DNA from: Otis tarda
Taxonomy: Eukaryota > Chordata > Aves > Otidiformes > Otididae
Assembly: GCA_026413225.1 (NCBI GenBank)
Contig: CM048557.1
Location: 62,548,987-62,612,986 of the forward strand
Length of the DNA: 64,000 nucleotides
Reading direction: 5' to 3'
The notes below the pieces were generated by a model, which worked only from the letters and a program-made list of their open reading frames with translations, made no database searches and was not told the DNA's origin. Shown one piece after another: positions 12,501 through 23,990 of this stretch; positions within the stretch are counted from its first letter, which is position 1, and every line of letters begins with the position of its first letter. A program made the translations under genes and the position numbers.

Positions 12501-14869
12501 AGCCATTTAGCTCAAAGCTTTGCTATCAAAATTGTTATCAAAGTTACCTCCCCTGGCACATCATATCTGTGCGTATTTTTTCTGTGTGCGTGTGGATATG
12601 TGCATAAAAACACCCACAAGATAGCAGATAACCAGAGTTTTCAAATACGTATCAACTCTGTAAACCTAATTCTTGCAAAGCAGGAACAGGAGGGGATCTC
12701 TGGGCTCTCGTGACACATCTGAGCTAACTCCAACCCGCTGCTGCAACCACCCACAGCTGGACACGGGATCATGGCTGATGCGTCTCCCCACCTTTCTGGG
12801 CAGCTCATCACCATCCTCCTGCATGGACCCACCGCTGGCTGGGTTTGGGTGCACTCACCTGAGCCAAGCTTGGCTGTGTTCAGCCAAATGGCAGTCAAAA
12901 CAGTGACTTTTTTGCAGACCTTTTCTTTCTTAGTTGAGTGCCAGCCTGATAAATTTATCAAAATACATAGTATTTATACCTAATATGCACATCTATGAGT
13001 AAAACAGACTACCTGGTGAATAGTCATGACTCAGGGAGCACATGTAGACCTTGCAAAATTATGTATACTGTAAGCGCATCAAAGGGGCCAGAGAAGGGAA
13101 AAACAGATGCACATGCTTTTCTTTCTCCTCTCACTTCTGGACTAAGCCTATAAAATAATAATGTGCCTTTCTAGTATTATCATTTGTCTTTGATTTTCTG
13201 TAGAGAATTGCATAACAGCAGCAGTCCTATTAGCATTCAGCACTCAGTTTTTTTGCTTTGTGCTTTCTCCCTTATTCCTTTTGCTTAATAAAAGAATTAA
13301 TTTTGCATTTGTTAGATGCCTGATGGCACAGGAGACTGAGCTGTCCCCTGTTTAGCCATTAAATAGGAAAACATGGGGCTCGCCTGTGTGATAGTCCCTT
13401 TGCAGTATGCCAGCTCTGTCCATACATTAGGAAGCAGGCAAATTCAGATCACGCTAAGCCAGTGATGCTGATGGGAACCTAATGGAGCAAGAGGGACTGA
13501 AAGCTGTCACTGCCAGGGGGCAATTAGTTACCAGACAGTCACATTTCCAAGCCCTAGGATGTGAATAGGTTGAAAACTGCATGTACTGGCTCTGAGCCTT
13601 TTATAAGGGAACTGTATACCTGGAGTGGCAACATATCCCTACTATTGAAGTAAACAATATTTCCTCACCTGCATTTCCGATCATCTTCCTCTTATTCATT
13701 GCAGGCAAAAAAAATCCTTGGGCATCTGGAAGGTGCCTGCCCAGCAGGAAAGCAAGGCCCTCCTCTCCAGAGTAGAGAAGGGGGAGCTGCTGCAATGCCT
13801 TGCTCTGCTCTGGTGTTACAGGGCTCCCAGCTGAGGGGGTAAAGCCGGGCGGCAAGATCCAAGGAGCAAAATCCACATTAGTCCTTGCTTTCCTTCCCTG
13901 TCCCTAACTTGCTGCAGTGTGGTGTGCAGCTCCGGTGGCCTGGCTGCATCCAGGCTACAGCTCTGCGCTGCACGGGGTTGCTCATCAGCAAGCTCAATAC
14001 TTTGTTAGCATCAGCGGCTGGAGAGCCCAGGCCACTGTGGGTATTGCACACGGTGACGGTGCTCGGGCCAAAGGCTGGGAGCAGACAGCCTTGGAAACCT
14101 TTGTAAACAGTTGCTGCCTGCAAACGCTGCCTTGGTCAGGATAGAGCGTTGCAACATCTCCCCTGCAATGAATCAGCACGGGATTTGGGTCCCAAGGCAG
14201 CAGGTCTGGCTCTCCAGAGCACCAGCTGCAGCAGAAATCAGCAGCAGCATCACTTAATCTGGTTACACCGCTGCAGCGTGTCACAGCCAGGTCCAAAACG
14301 CTGCTCCGAGAGCGTGAAACCTCGTGAAGATTTGTCACTCTCTCTCCTCCTTCGGGTAACATTATGGAATAAAATATTTTTATTTTTAGAGAGAGGAAAA
14401 AGGCAAATTCTCACACATTTTCAAGGGAATGGTGATGTTTATTGAAATTTCTGACGCAGCCACTAGATGCCCCTGTTTTCTGATGAGCACTCCAAAGCAG
14501 GGCATGCACCAGGTGCCGCAGCCGGGACCTGAACTTGGGTTCAAACTATATAGAAATCCTGGTTGCTTCAGCCACTTCCTCCCTAATGACCTTCGCATTA
14601 GCTGGGACTGTCATTCCTCATGTGGCAACGAGGTGAGACGGTGCTGCACAGTAATGGGAATGGTGTTGTCCGCCTGCCTTTTCTGCTCGGGTTTGGTGGA
14701 AGCTGCGGAGGAGGTGATGTAAAGCTCAGTCACTAGTGGCCGTGCATCTGGACATGGCCACCTGGGCCCGCATCCTTGTCCCTGTGACCAAGCAGCTCGT
14801 TGTGTTGTCCCACCCCTGGAGCAGCGGTCTCAGCTCCCGCTGCCCCTCAGGGCTGAATCAATCCATATC
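9591..14869. other. unique non-coding stretch
   Basis: No mobile element or gene is recognised. Frames of up to 170 codons on the + strand (about 11775-12287) and 122 codons on the - strand (about 13994-14362) lack domains, low-complexity protein features or similarity I can name. A conventional exon cannot be excluded, but nothing supports one. Confidence 0.5.
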
Positions 14870-15070
14870 AGAAAAGTCAGTCTCTGGGCAAAGCCATTAA
14901 CCCAAGCAGAAACACTTCCCTAATTAATCCTGATGTGTTTCTTTGTGAATATTTCGTATGACTCCAGAAAGGAGACTGATGCCATTCAAATGGGAATCGG
15001 GCACTTGGTCAGCGTGAGGGAGCTTTTGTGGCTGCTGAAATAGTTTTGCCTCCAGAAGATAAATGTTTCC
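14870..15070. promoter_or_regulatory. candidate conserved non-coding element
   Basis: This is a unique, repeat-free block with AATTAATCC and CCATTAAC words and balanced composition. It has no open frame of interest. Its texture resembles vertebrate conserved non-coding DNA, which is inference only. Confidence 0.18.
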
Positions 15071-15726
15071 CCAGAGAAGGTAGTCAGTGATGCTTAGCAT
15101 AGAAAATCACATAGAAATTTTGCTCCTTCTGAAGTGATCAGAAGTGATCACCCTTAGGTGATCAAGACCTAAGCAAGGACTTATTTTACAATCTCTTAAT
15201 TTAAGGGTTCCCTGACTATGCTTCATGGGGCTTGCACCAGCACATTTTCTCTTATGAAAGTCCACACCAGGCCCTAAAGTAGCAGCGTGTAGTAAATATC
15301 TATTACAGTCAGGTACTCAACTTAGAAATCCTGTAAGATACAAAGCATTGATTTATGGATTTGGTGCAAAAAGACCTTGTTTGTGTCTGGGCACTCAGTT
15401 TCACAAGGGAACTGTTAGAGATATCCTTGCTTGAGCTTTTTTATTAACAAGCTGAGTAAAGGGCTGGGAAAGCTTCAGAAGAGAGTAAAAGTGGGTTCTC
15501 AGGATGAGAACACCTATAAAGGTCTTCTGCTGCCTAATTCTTCCTGTTTTCAGGAACACATGCCTAATTAGCATTACTGAATGTGATGGGGGCTCAGAGC
15601 TCTGAGTCACCTGGGAAGATGTACCTTTTCAGTTGACAATGCTGGAGAAGCTAAGAGCAGCTCAGAGGAAGAAGCACTAGAAATTCCTAGTGACCTGGCA
15701 TCAAAAAAAACTACTGGGATCCAAAA
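15071..15726. other. non-coding flank of the solo LTR
   Basis: No gene is recognised. A small feature at 15131-15164 is a tandem GAAGTGATCA decamer followed by a hairpin with 8-bp arms (TGATCACC / GGTGATCA). It is probably incidental. Confidence 0.5.
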
Positions 15727-15731
15727 TACCT
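15727..15731. repeat. left target-site duplication of solo LTR (TACCT)
   Basis: Five bases directly before the LTR's TG terminus, repeated exactly at 16210-16214 directly after its CA terminus. Confidence 0.8.
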
Positions 15732-16209
15732 TGTTCTGGTTTTATTTAGTGAGGGGGGGCTACGGTGGCAGCTTCTGTAAGAAGCTGCTAGAAGTTGCTC
15801 CCCTTTGTCCAGTGGACTCAGCTGGGCCTAGGGCGGACCCGCTGCTGGCCAAGGCTGAGCCAACTGGTAGTAGAATGTTCCATGATAACGCCTCTGCGGT
15901 AACGTATTTAAAAAGGGGAAAAAAAAAAGGGGGGGTGGGGAAGGTGGTAGAGATAATGTTAAGCCCGGGAAGAGGGAGGGGTGTTATCTTGTTCTCCTTC
16001 TCATTATCCTGCTTTGGTTTTAATAATGAACAGTTTTCCCCAGGTTGAGCCTATTTTTCCCGTAATGGTAACTTTAAGGATCTCTCCCTGTCCTTATCTC
16101 AAACCTTGAGCCTTTTTTTCTTACATTATCTCTCCCTATTCTCTTGGAGGGTGAGAGGAGTGAGAGAGAGACTGCATGGTCTGGTCCCGAGTGGGGCTAA
16201 ACTACGACA
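15732..16209 (+). mobile_element. solo LTR, ERVL-like, with 5-bp target-site duplication
   Basis: The element begins TG (15732) and ends CA (16208-16209), the usual LTR termini. It is bounded by a perfect 5-bp direct repeat, TACCT, at 15727-15731 and 16210-16214. Five-base duplications are typical of ERVL-class (class III) elements; I infer the class from this. No internal retroviral genes adjoin it, so it is a solo LTR left by recombination between the two LTRs of a provirus. A TATA-like GTATTTAAAAAGG word lies at about 15904-15916, followed by a purine-rich A/G run. It aligns along both ends with the longer LTR at 23849-24956 but lacks several hundred bases of that copy's middle, including its minisatellite. 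Orientation follows that alignment and the TATA position. Confidence 0.82.
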
Positions 16210-16214
16210 TACCT
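16210..16214. repeat. right target-site duplication of solo LTR (TACCT)
   Basis: Exact copy of 15727-15731, abutting the CA end of the LTR. Confidence 0.8.
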
Positions 16215-18169
16215 TTGCAGATGTTTAGAAACCAGTAGTTACTCCATTTGTCACCCACTGCAATGAACAGAGTCTCTCCGCTTCCCTCCAGAAGCTCTGG
16301 ATGAAGGTGTAAACCTCATGACACCACTCCTCTCAGCACCCTGCTGCTAGTAACTGTTTTGTGTGATCTAATCCAAGGCTTTTGGTTACGAGACATGAAA
16401 GGGTGGTAACTAGCCTTATGATCATGACAATACCAGCATAATAGTGTTTCAGGCAGGCTTACATGGATGTGTAGCACAGGCAGCCCTGAGGCTGGTCTTC
16501 CCCTAGACTGACACTGTGCAGGCTGAGCCACTTCTCTGGAAGCCACACATCGCTTGCCATTTTTTCATAAATTAAAAAAAAAGGCTCAAATGTACAATAA
16601 AAAAATGAAGCCTGGATTAACTGATATCCCTCTTCTCTTAGTGATTTCCATATGTTTTCCCTTAGGCCTATGCTGCTTTGTAGGATTATGGCATTCCAGA
16701 GTCATTGGCATAACAATAACACGACTAAGAAATATGGAGACTCCCCTCTCCACGCTAATCCGTGCCAAGAGAATACTGAAGGCAGTAGATAAAGGAGTCA
16801 CTAACACTGAGCTACATTTTGCTTCTAAGAGTTGCCTCCCAGAGATTTTCAGGGAAAATGTCTCCTGTGCCCATAATTAAGAGTTTAATGTGCCACAGGG
16901 TCCTGTTTATCACGATAACTTATTTTGCAAGAGAACAGATAGATAGACTCTTCGTAGGTCCTTTGAATATCTTTCAGCCAGTCCATTAGATGGGGCTGTG
17001 ATACTGGGGATTTTTGTCACTGATATTCATTATTCAATTATTATTCATTTATTTTAATAAAGAAGCTGCATATTTCCTTTGTTTCACAGACAGCAAGATC
17101 TGGTGAAGGATTTCAAAGCACAGAATTGTTTGGTTATCTTCAGCGTTGACTAACTAGATTCACAAGTTTGCAGGGTGAATATCAGGCAGAGCTTTCTCTT
17201 CTCCTCTTATCACCTCACAGAACGCATGTAGATCCAAGGCAAAGACACCTGTAAACGTGGCATGCATCTGAAGACATATGGAAACAGTCTTTTATCTCAC
17301 GTGATGATTAATTGTGTGTTCCCAACTGGAATATAGTTTGAGAGTTCTATGCAGTTCTTCAGTAGGAAAAAAAGGTCTGTATAATCATTCTAATAGTTCT
17401 GAGCAGACGGCCCTTGAAATGGGACATGGCATCAATGCACCATCCTATTAAGAGTGCACATGAGATTTTATGGCAAAAAATCAGACTGCTTTAGTGTCTC
17501 CTTGATGCAAGACGATGCAAAGGGTAGGAGAAACTTACCTGCACACTGCTTTGCCTCAATCAAGAGCAATTGCTGTAAATGTGCTAAGCAGCCAGAGATT
17601 GAATTATCACATACACTATGCATGTGTGTGAATGCATTTCAATATAGAGTGATAGTTTCTGTGAGAAAAACAGTATCTAAATCATGATACCTCATGACTT
17701 GCTTCCTTGATGTTCCACTTCGGTACCAGGATGCAACCTGATTTCCAGCTGACTTCTCTGCAAACTCCCCTGTTTGCATATGCTGGTAGGTGGACTATAT
17801 GCCCTTGTTTAGTTTCTTTTCTCTTCACTGCACTGAGGAGGACACAGTAAAATTGAGACCCAGCTGGATGCACACCAACACGAACAGGGAGAGAGTGCCT
17901 GTGGCACATGAGCCATTAGGAATAAGTACGAAGAAAAGCTTTTAGGATACCAATCTCAAATGGTTTGGGCCAAATAATTTTGCTGATGTGAGCCGCTGCG
18001 GTGCTGGCAGGATCCACTGTAGAGCAGAGGATCATGGCATACACGGAGGTTTCTTGACCTGGGGGAAACCTCAGGGCAGTGGAGACACGCACTGGGAGCT
18101 CACAGGTCACACAAGAGTGGCTGATGAGTCTCTACACCTATAAAAGAAACCCCTAGAGAGAACTAGCTT
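16215..18169. other. unique non-coding stretch
   Basis: No gene or mobile element is recognised. An AT-rich patch with ATTATTCA words lies at about 17020-17060. All open frames are short (108 codons or fewer) and unremarkable. Confidence 0.5.
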
Positions 18170-19679
18170 AAGGAGATTAAGGGGAAAGCAAATGATGGTG
18201 ATTGGTGGATGTCTTGGTCATAGTGACCACGAAGTATTAGAGTTTCAAATCATTGGTGATAGGAGGAAAACTGCCAGCCAAACTTTGACCATGGATATGG
18301 GGAGAGCAGACTTCGGGCTGCTGAAGGAACTAGTTAGTAAGGTCCCCTGGGAATCTGCTTTAGAAGGCATTGGGGTCCATGAATACTGGTCAGTTTTTAA
18401 GAGTCATCTCCTAAGAGCACAGGAGCAGGCAATTCCAAAGTGCTGGAAATCAAGCAAGTGGAGCAGAAGACCAGCTTGTCTGAACAGGGATCTTCTTCAA
18501 GAACCTAAACAGAAAAGGAAAATGTATGGACAGTGGAAGCAAGGATAGATGACACAGGAGGACTACAAGAATGCTGTTCACCACTGTAGGGAGAAAATTC
18601 ATGGGGCCAAAGCTTGATTAGAGTTCAAACTGGCCAGCGCTGTGAATGACAACAAAAAGGGCTTTTTAAAACATGTTAACAGCAAAAGGAGGATCAGAGA
18701 TAACATTGGTCTGTTACTCGATGAGGTCAGTTACTTCACAAACAGGTACATAGACAAAGCAGATACATTTAATGCCATCTTTGCCTCCATCTTTATGGCC
18801 CCAGTGGTGGGCCCTGGGATTCCCAGAGCCCTGTGTTGGAAGACCATGACTGGGAGTGATGGCAAACTCCCAACCAACTCCCTTCGAGACTTGCTGCTAT
18901 AGCTGGATACATATAAATCCATGGGGTCCAATGGGATTCTTCCTAGGGCATTGAAAGAGCTGGACAGTGTTACCACAAGACCTCTCTCTCCATTATTTTT
19001 CAACTGTCTTGGGAGTCTGGAGAGGTCCCAGTTGACTGGAAGCTGCCAAGTGTTGTCCCAGTTTTCAGAAAGGGTAAGAAGGAAGACTTTGGTAATTACA
19101 GACCTGCCAATCTCACTTCAGTGCCTGGTAAAATTATGGAGAAGGTTATTCTGGGAGTTATTGGAAAACACTTGAGAGAAAATGCAGTCATTGGTCATAG
19201 CCAGCATGAGGTCACAAGGGGAAAATCCTGCTTAAATAACTTTATTTCCTTTTATGACTGGGTCATCCATCTACTTGACCAAGGGAAGCCAACACATACG
19301 CGGTTATTTGAGTTTTAGCAAAGTTTTGATATCATCTCTTGGAGTATCCTTCTGGACAAAATGTCCAGCACACAGCTATCCAAGTCTACAATGTATTGGG
19401 TGAACAATTGGCTGATGGGTTGGGCTGAAAGAGTTATAGTAAATGAGTGTGTAAAGAGGAGGTCGACCATGATGCTGACCTCAAGGGCAAAACTTACTGG
19501 AACAGGCTTCCCAGGGCAGTGGTCACAGCACCAAGCGTGTAAGAGTTCAAGGAGCATCTGGACAATGCTCTTAGTCATATGGTTTAGCATTAGGTAGTCC
19601 TGTGAGGAGCAGGGATTTGGACTTGATGATCCTTATGGATCCGTTCCAACTTGAAATAGTCTGTGATTCTGTGATTCTA
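18170..19679 (+). mobile_element. CR1 LINE, 5'-truncated, internally deleted, degenerate ORF2
   Basis: The left end encodes the end of the CR1 endonuclease, with the GHSDHE block (near 18222-18240) that carries a conserved catalytic Asp-His pair. Next comes the linker typical of CR1 ORF2 (RADFGLLKELV, near 18301-18335). After a stop at 18549 and further frame changes, reverse-transcriptase blocks follow: GNYRPANLTSVPGKIMEKVIL around 19090-19160, a KSCLNNFISFYD block around 19222-19258, and WVNNWL around 19399. The FADD catalytic block, thumb and most of the C-terminus are missing: the sequence passes at about 19440-19510 into the CR1 C-terminal/3'UTR region. It ends in the octamer tail (CTGTGATTCTGTGATTCT, ending about 19679). 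The left boundary is approximate. The element cannot be active. Confidence 0.9.
18192..19450 (+). pseudogene. CR1 ORF2 (endonuclease-reverse transcriptase) remnant
   Basis: This is the reading-frame remnant of the CR1 at 18170-19679. The longest intact stretch runs from about 18192 to 18548 (118 codons) and covers the endonuclease end and linker. A second stretch from about 18642 to 18902 reads as the KDNKK-to-NAFFASVF region of CR1 (here NAIFASIF). A third, about 19070-19318, covers early RT blocks. Internal stops (18549, 18901) and at least one frame change separate them. The family enzyme nicks target DNA and reverse-transcribes the CR1 RNA in the nucleus. This copy lacks the RT active-site aspartates, so it is dead. 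Confidence 0.85.
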
Positions 19680-22149
19680 ATGTAAATAATCTCAAACTAT
19701 GCCAATTAAATTTGTCTGTTTTCACCTGTCATCATTGACAGTTTTGATTGGTGAGCACTGCAAAAACAATCTGCAGTCCACCGGGTCTGGATTTTTTCTG
19801 TTTTCCTTTGTTCAGCTCAACTAGAAAACTCTGACCCACTGAGGCAGACCTCAAATACTTAGCCCATTTTCTATTTACTACCTGACCTCAAGCATCTCTC
19901 AGTTTGAGGAATACCCAGATGCTGGCTTGGAGAATTAGAGGCACTACTTGCTCCCTGGTGGAGCATCACGCACAGGCCATCAGACCACACTGCAGCTGTT
20001 CACATCCACAGCACATCTGCATCCTATTCTGACTCTGCCTCCTGCATTGAGTCAAGGTAGCTCACAGAGTTCTGTGGACCTCTGTTCTGCAGAAGAGAAT
20101 TACCACTGCTCTTGTTTTTGGGAGCAGAGAGGGACCACATTTGCCTGCTGTGCAGATCTCAAGCTCTGCTTTGGCAGATGTATTTTTAAGCCAGTAATTT
20201 TCCATACCACTTTATGCTGCAGACAAGGCCTGTTGAAGGGTGTAGAATAGAGAGTGCCAAACATGCATAAAATGTGTAATTATACATATCTCAGTGCAGA
20301 CCTTCACTTCCATCTTGCAGTTTGCTAGGCTGAAGCCCTCAGACAGTAGAGAAATAGCTGCTTCTGTTTCAGCTCAGTTAAGTGTTGCATCAGGATCTAA
20401 GCATTCTCTTAGGCTGTTGTAAAATACAGCACTTAAACTAAGAAAAGACTAGGTTCTCCAGTTCTGTACTTCCCGGTTTGCTGCTACAAAAGGGGAATTG
20501 CTTGATAAAATACCTTGAGTTCCAGTGGTCCTACCAAATTCAGAAAAGTCATTATAACCACTAAGGCTTAAAAGTAACTGTTTGGGCTGCTTTGTTTTAG
20601 GAAAGGATGTCACTGGAAAGGCTGTCCTATTCAGTGGCTACACCTGGGGCCTAGAACATGGTTTGATTTTCCGGTTAGAAAGCAAAGAAGTCAAATGTTG
20701 TAAGTCTATTGCATGCCATGAGCGACCATCAATGCGTCATAATGAATGCAAGCACGTTGCTGAGCCCACCGCTCCCTAACAGGTAATTCTCGGCCATTCA
20801 AAAGTACCCCAAATACAGGGATCTACTAATCCACCTGTTGTCTCATCATATGTATTTGCTTTCATTCCTTGCTCCCAATTATTTCCTGTATTACAATATC
20901 ATAGAGACTAGCCTACAGGTGATTTTTAACATGTTGATTGCAAAGAAAAGATGATATAACAGTAAAGCCAGGCTGTAACAAGTCATGATTAGCACCATTT
21001 CATCCTAATTATTTGTTTCCTTAGTCTGTCAAATAAAGGCATTAATCATTTGATGTAAGGTGACACTGGGATTCTGTGTCAACCTGCACTGCCAGTAACC
21101 ACCTATGTCCTGTGACATCCAAGGCAAGCTGCACATTTGCATAGATTGGCATTGTTTCATGTGTAAATCACCCAACAGCATACTTTTCTATTGGAAAGTA
21201 ATGTGGTGACCAGCTCTCCCGTCTAGCTGCTTAGAGCATCAAGCAGCCTAAAGCATTTGACAGGAGCTGTGTGTGACAGAGAGAGAATACTGAGAGGCCT
21301 GCGTGCTTCTTGCCAGTGTGGATCCTAACACCTTGCTTGATGTCAGGGAGTCAGGACACAGGAGAAAAGAGATATATACGTTAGTCTGGAACCTCAAAAG
21401 TATGCAGGAATGCCACTCCCATCAACAAATGCAAAGCTACTGGGTTTCCTCTGGCAACATTCAAGTTTAAAGGTAGGGGAGTGAGGACAAAGGCATCCCT
21501 TGGCTTTTTCCTCTGTGAATTTTTATTCTCAGCACACAGTCTACCTTGAGACTATCAACTCTCTCATAAGCCATTTCTTGATTCAGATACACCAAACCAT
21601 CTCATAGACGTATCTGGAAATGCTGGACTCCCATTTGGGCCAAGCAGGTTTTACTGGATGGCCACACCACTGATGTGTCTCTGTGTCTTCATTGATGCCA
21701 GGGTGAAGATCCTGGTGCCAAAGAAATATAAATAAATATAAATTTAAATATATTAAAGCTACTTTAGTACTTTGAAAAAGCAAATGAAAAAAATATTCTA
21801 GGAAAAGGGGGAAGATGAATAAATAGAATATGAAGAGGATGCAATAAGACCTGGAGGGGAAAGAATAAAACCTGAAAAACAAAATCCCTAACAACCTTCC
21901 TTCCTCCGAATACACTCTCCCACCCACATACACAGAGCTCCACGGAGACCAATTTAACATGAGGAATTTGCGTTGCTCTCAGCCATTGTGTTGTGACCTC
22001 TGACGTGAGGGACCAATTCGTCACTAATGAGGAAACCAGTCAAGCACCTGATTATCTCCTATCTTGTGTCTAAGTCCCACTGACTTCAGCAAGTTGAAGT
22101 CATTGGCCCAAAGTCAATGGAAGTGCACACTTACTCACCCCTTGCTTTG
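19680..22149. other. unique non-coding stretch
   Basis: No gene is recognised. A very AT-rich segment lies at about 21718-21800. At 22076-22125 a phrase built around 'CTGACTTCA...AAGTCAATGG' resembles an old repeat scattered in amniote genomes, but it is too short and diverged to name. Confidence 0.45.
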
Positions 22150-22344
22150 GCTCAGAGAGCTTCCCTGAAGGAGGTCCAGGGAGAATGTAGGCCCTCTCTG
22201 GAAGGAAACGGGTGACTTGGTTACCTGGGACATAGAGAAGGCTGAGGTGCTTAATGACTTTTTTGCCTCAGTCTTCACCGATAAGGGCTCTTGTCATGCC
22301 ACCAAGGTTGTGGAAGGCATAAGTAGGGATCATGGAGCAGACTG
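22150..22344 (+). mobile_element. CR1 ORF2 fragment (+ strand)
   Basis: Read from 22169, one frame gives a CR1 ORF2 stretch: [20 protein letters not shown], then [17 protein letters not shown], and it ends at a TGA near 22344. This corresponds to the segment between the endonuclease and the reverse-transcriptase blocks (compare NAIFASIF in the CR1 at 18.2-19.7 kb). Neither the RT blocks nor the octamer tail follows. Instead the sequence switches to a CR1 ORF1 fragment on the opposite strand. It is therefore a fragment broken at its right side by insertion, inversion or deletion. Confidence 0.85.
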
Positions 22345-23400
22345 AAGGACCTCACTAGCACACGGTCCCTCAAACACTGGCATGCTGCCCCATGGCTTAT
22401 CACTAGTGAGCCTGGTTTTATCCCTTTTCCCCTTCCAATCTAGTTTAAAGCTCTTTCAATGAGCCCTGCCAACTCCTGCATAAAGATCCTTTTTCCTCTT
22501 TGAGAACGGTGTGCACCTCATCTGTCACTAGCAGGCCTGACATCATGAAGACCAACTCATGACCAAAAACCTTGTAATTCTGCCGGTGACACCAGTCATG
22601 GAGCTCAGTATCGATTATCTGGGTCTCCCTGTTGCTTCTAACATCATTCCCTGCAACTGGAAGGACAGAGGGGAAAACTGCTTGCACTTCTGATCCCTTA
22701 ACGAGTCATCTCAAGAACCTGAAGTCTCTTCTGATTGCCCTTGGACTTCTTAGTGCAACTTTGTCACTGCCTACATGAAAAAGCAATAATGGATAATAAT
22801 CTGAGGGCTGTACCAGGGTGGGAAGTTTTCTCATCACATCTTTAACCCGGACCCCAGGGAGGCAGTGGATTCCCCTAAGAAGAGCCTCTGGTCAGCATAT
22901 TGAGCCTTCTGTTCCCCTCAGAAGAGAGTGTCCTATGATAATAACCTTTTTTTTTCTTAATGGAAGCAGTTTTGATGCAGGGCCAACTTAACCTTGGCAA
23001 CACCTCCAACTGAAATGAACCATCATCCTCATTATTGTTTGCTTCCACTTGCAGAGCCTCCCTGTTGTACATGGGCACTCCCTAGGGTTTCTTGTGGGGG
23101 GCTGGAGGGTCCTTGGCCCCATCCAGGTCTTCTCAGTCACTGTCACATGAGCCATGGGCTCCCAGCGGGTCTCTGCTCCCTGAGGTTTCCTGAACTGCAG
23201 GTCCCACTGGCATTGCAGCTGCTTGCACCCAGAAGGAGATATGTTGTCCACCTCCCCTCCCCACAGTGTATTTCTGACAGGGTAGGATCTCTTGTCAAGC
23301 AAGTACCAGTGAAGATCAGCAGGTATCGCTGCTGGGGCAACTGGTAGAGGGAGATGGAGTAAGAACATAATTCATTTTTAGAGGAGCTTGAAAAATCAGT
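22345..23400 (-). mobile_element. CR1 ORF1 (esterase) fragment, minus strand
   Basis: On the - strand, starting near 23350, are a proline-rich CR1 ORF1 linker, a basic KTASIKKKK patch (about 22945-22975) and the start of the SGNH esterase domain. Its first block reads GHSLLRGTEGSIC followed by a stop at about 22905; the family has GDS here, so the Asp is replaced by His while the Ser remains. Farther on are VLPVAGND (about 22650-22670) and a final block GLLVTDEVH (about 22510-22535) that keeps the Asp and His of the catalytic set. The open stretch at 22445-22687 (80 codons) is the best-preserved part. ORF1 esterases are described for CR1-like LINEs. Several stops make this a pseudogene. Ends are approximate. 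Confidence 0.8.
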
Positions 23401-23848
23401 AATGAAACAGATTATGTGACATGATCACATTCCAGAAGATCAAATGTCATTGACCAGGAGAGAAAAGCCAGGATTAGGTCCCCAGCACGATTTCCCAACT
23501 TGAGCTGGAGGCCATCGCCTCCAGGACTGTGATGCAGTAAGAAACACATCATTCACATCATGCCCCCTCTGAGGAGACTGCAGGTGAGATAGTGTCACTA
23601 TTAAACACTAATCCTGTCCCAACTTCGCCTTGGAAGTCTTTCAGAGCAGCCTTCTCTTGCTCCTCAGCCACTGTTCTCAATACATCCCAGATTTCCTTGT
23701 TCTGCCCTGCAAAGCCCTCCTTGCTGTCTGGCTCTGCTCGGATTTGTTTTTTGCAGCCCTGCCTCAGGTGCATGCTATCCCTGTAGTGGTGAGGCCAGCA
23801 GGGCTGGGTGGCACAAGTAAATGGATCCCATGGGGGAATAACGGAGCG
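23401..23848. other. unassigned segment between CR1 ORF1 and LTR
   Basis: The - strand is open from 23878 to 23558. It reads as a Lys/Glu/Gln-rich, helix-like stretch (for example NKEIWDVLRTVAEEQEKAAL, about 23625-23690) that looks more protein-like than chance. It may be the upstream part of the same - strand CR1 element as 22345-23400, cut off by the LTR, but I do not recognise it securely. A purine-rich GGGGGAATAACGGAGCG (23832-23848) directly precedes the LTR. It could be a decayed polypurine tract, which would make this the end of a proviral internal region instead. Confidence 0.3.
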
Positions 23849-23990
23849 TGCCGGTTTTGTGTAGTGGGGCTGCAGCACCTTCCCCTCTGCCCAGTGGACC
23901 CGACCACGTCTAGGGCAGACCTGCTGCTGGCCAGAGCTGAGCTATTGGCAGTAGTGATAACACCTCTGTGATAACGTATTTAAAAAGGTG

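Noticed and set aside
15131-15164. Tandem GAAGTGATCA and 8-bp hairpin
   Set aside because: Short arms and low complexity; no neighbouring gene for a terminator or operator role, and this is eukaryotic DNA.
22076-22125. Possible ancient amniote repeat with 'gacttca...aagtcaatgg'
   Set aside because: Too short and diverged to name; kept only as a remark in the stretch annotation.
23818-23823. TAAATG as a possible target-site duplication partner of TAAATG at 24958
   Set aside because: The left copy is about 25 bp away from the TG terminus defined by alignment with the solo LTR, so it does not abut the element.
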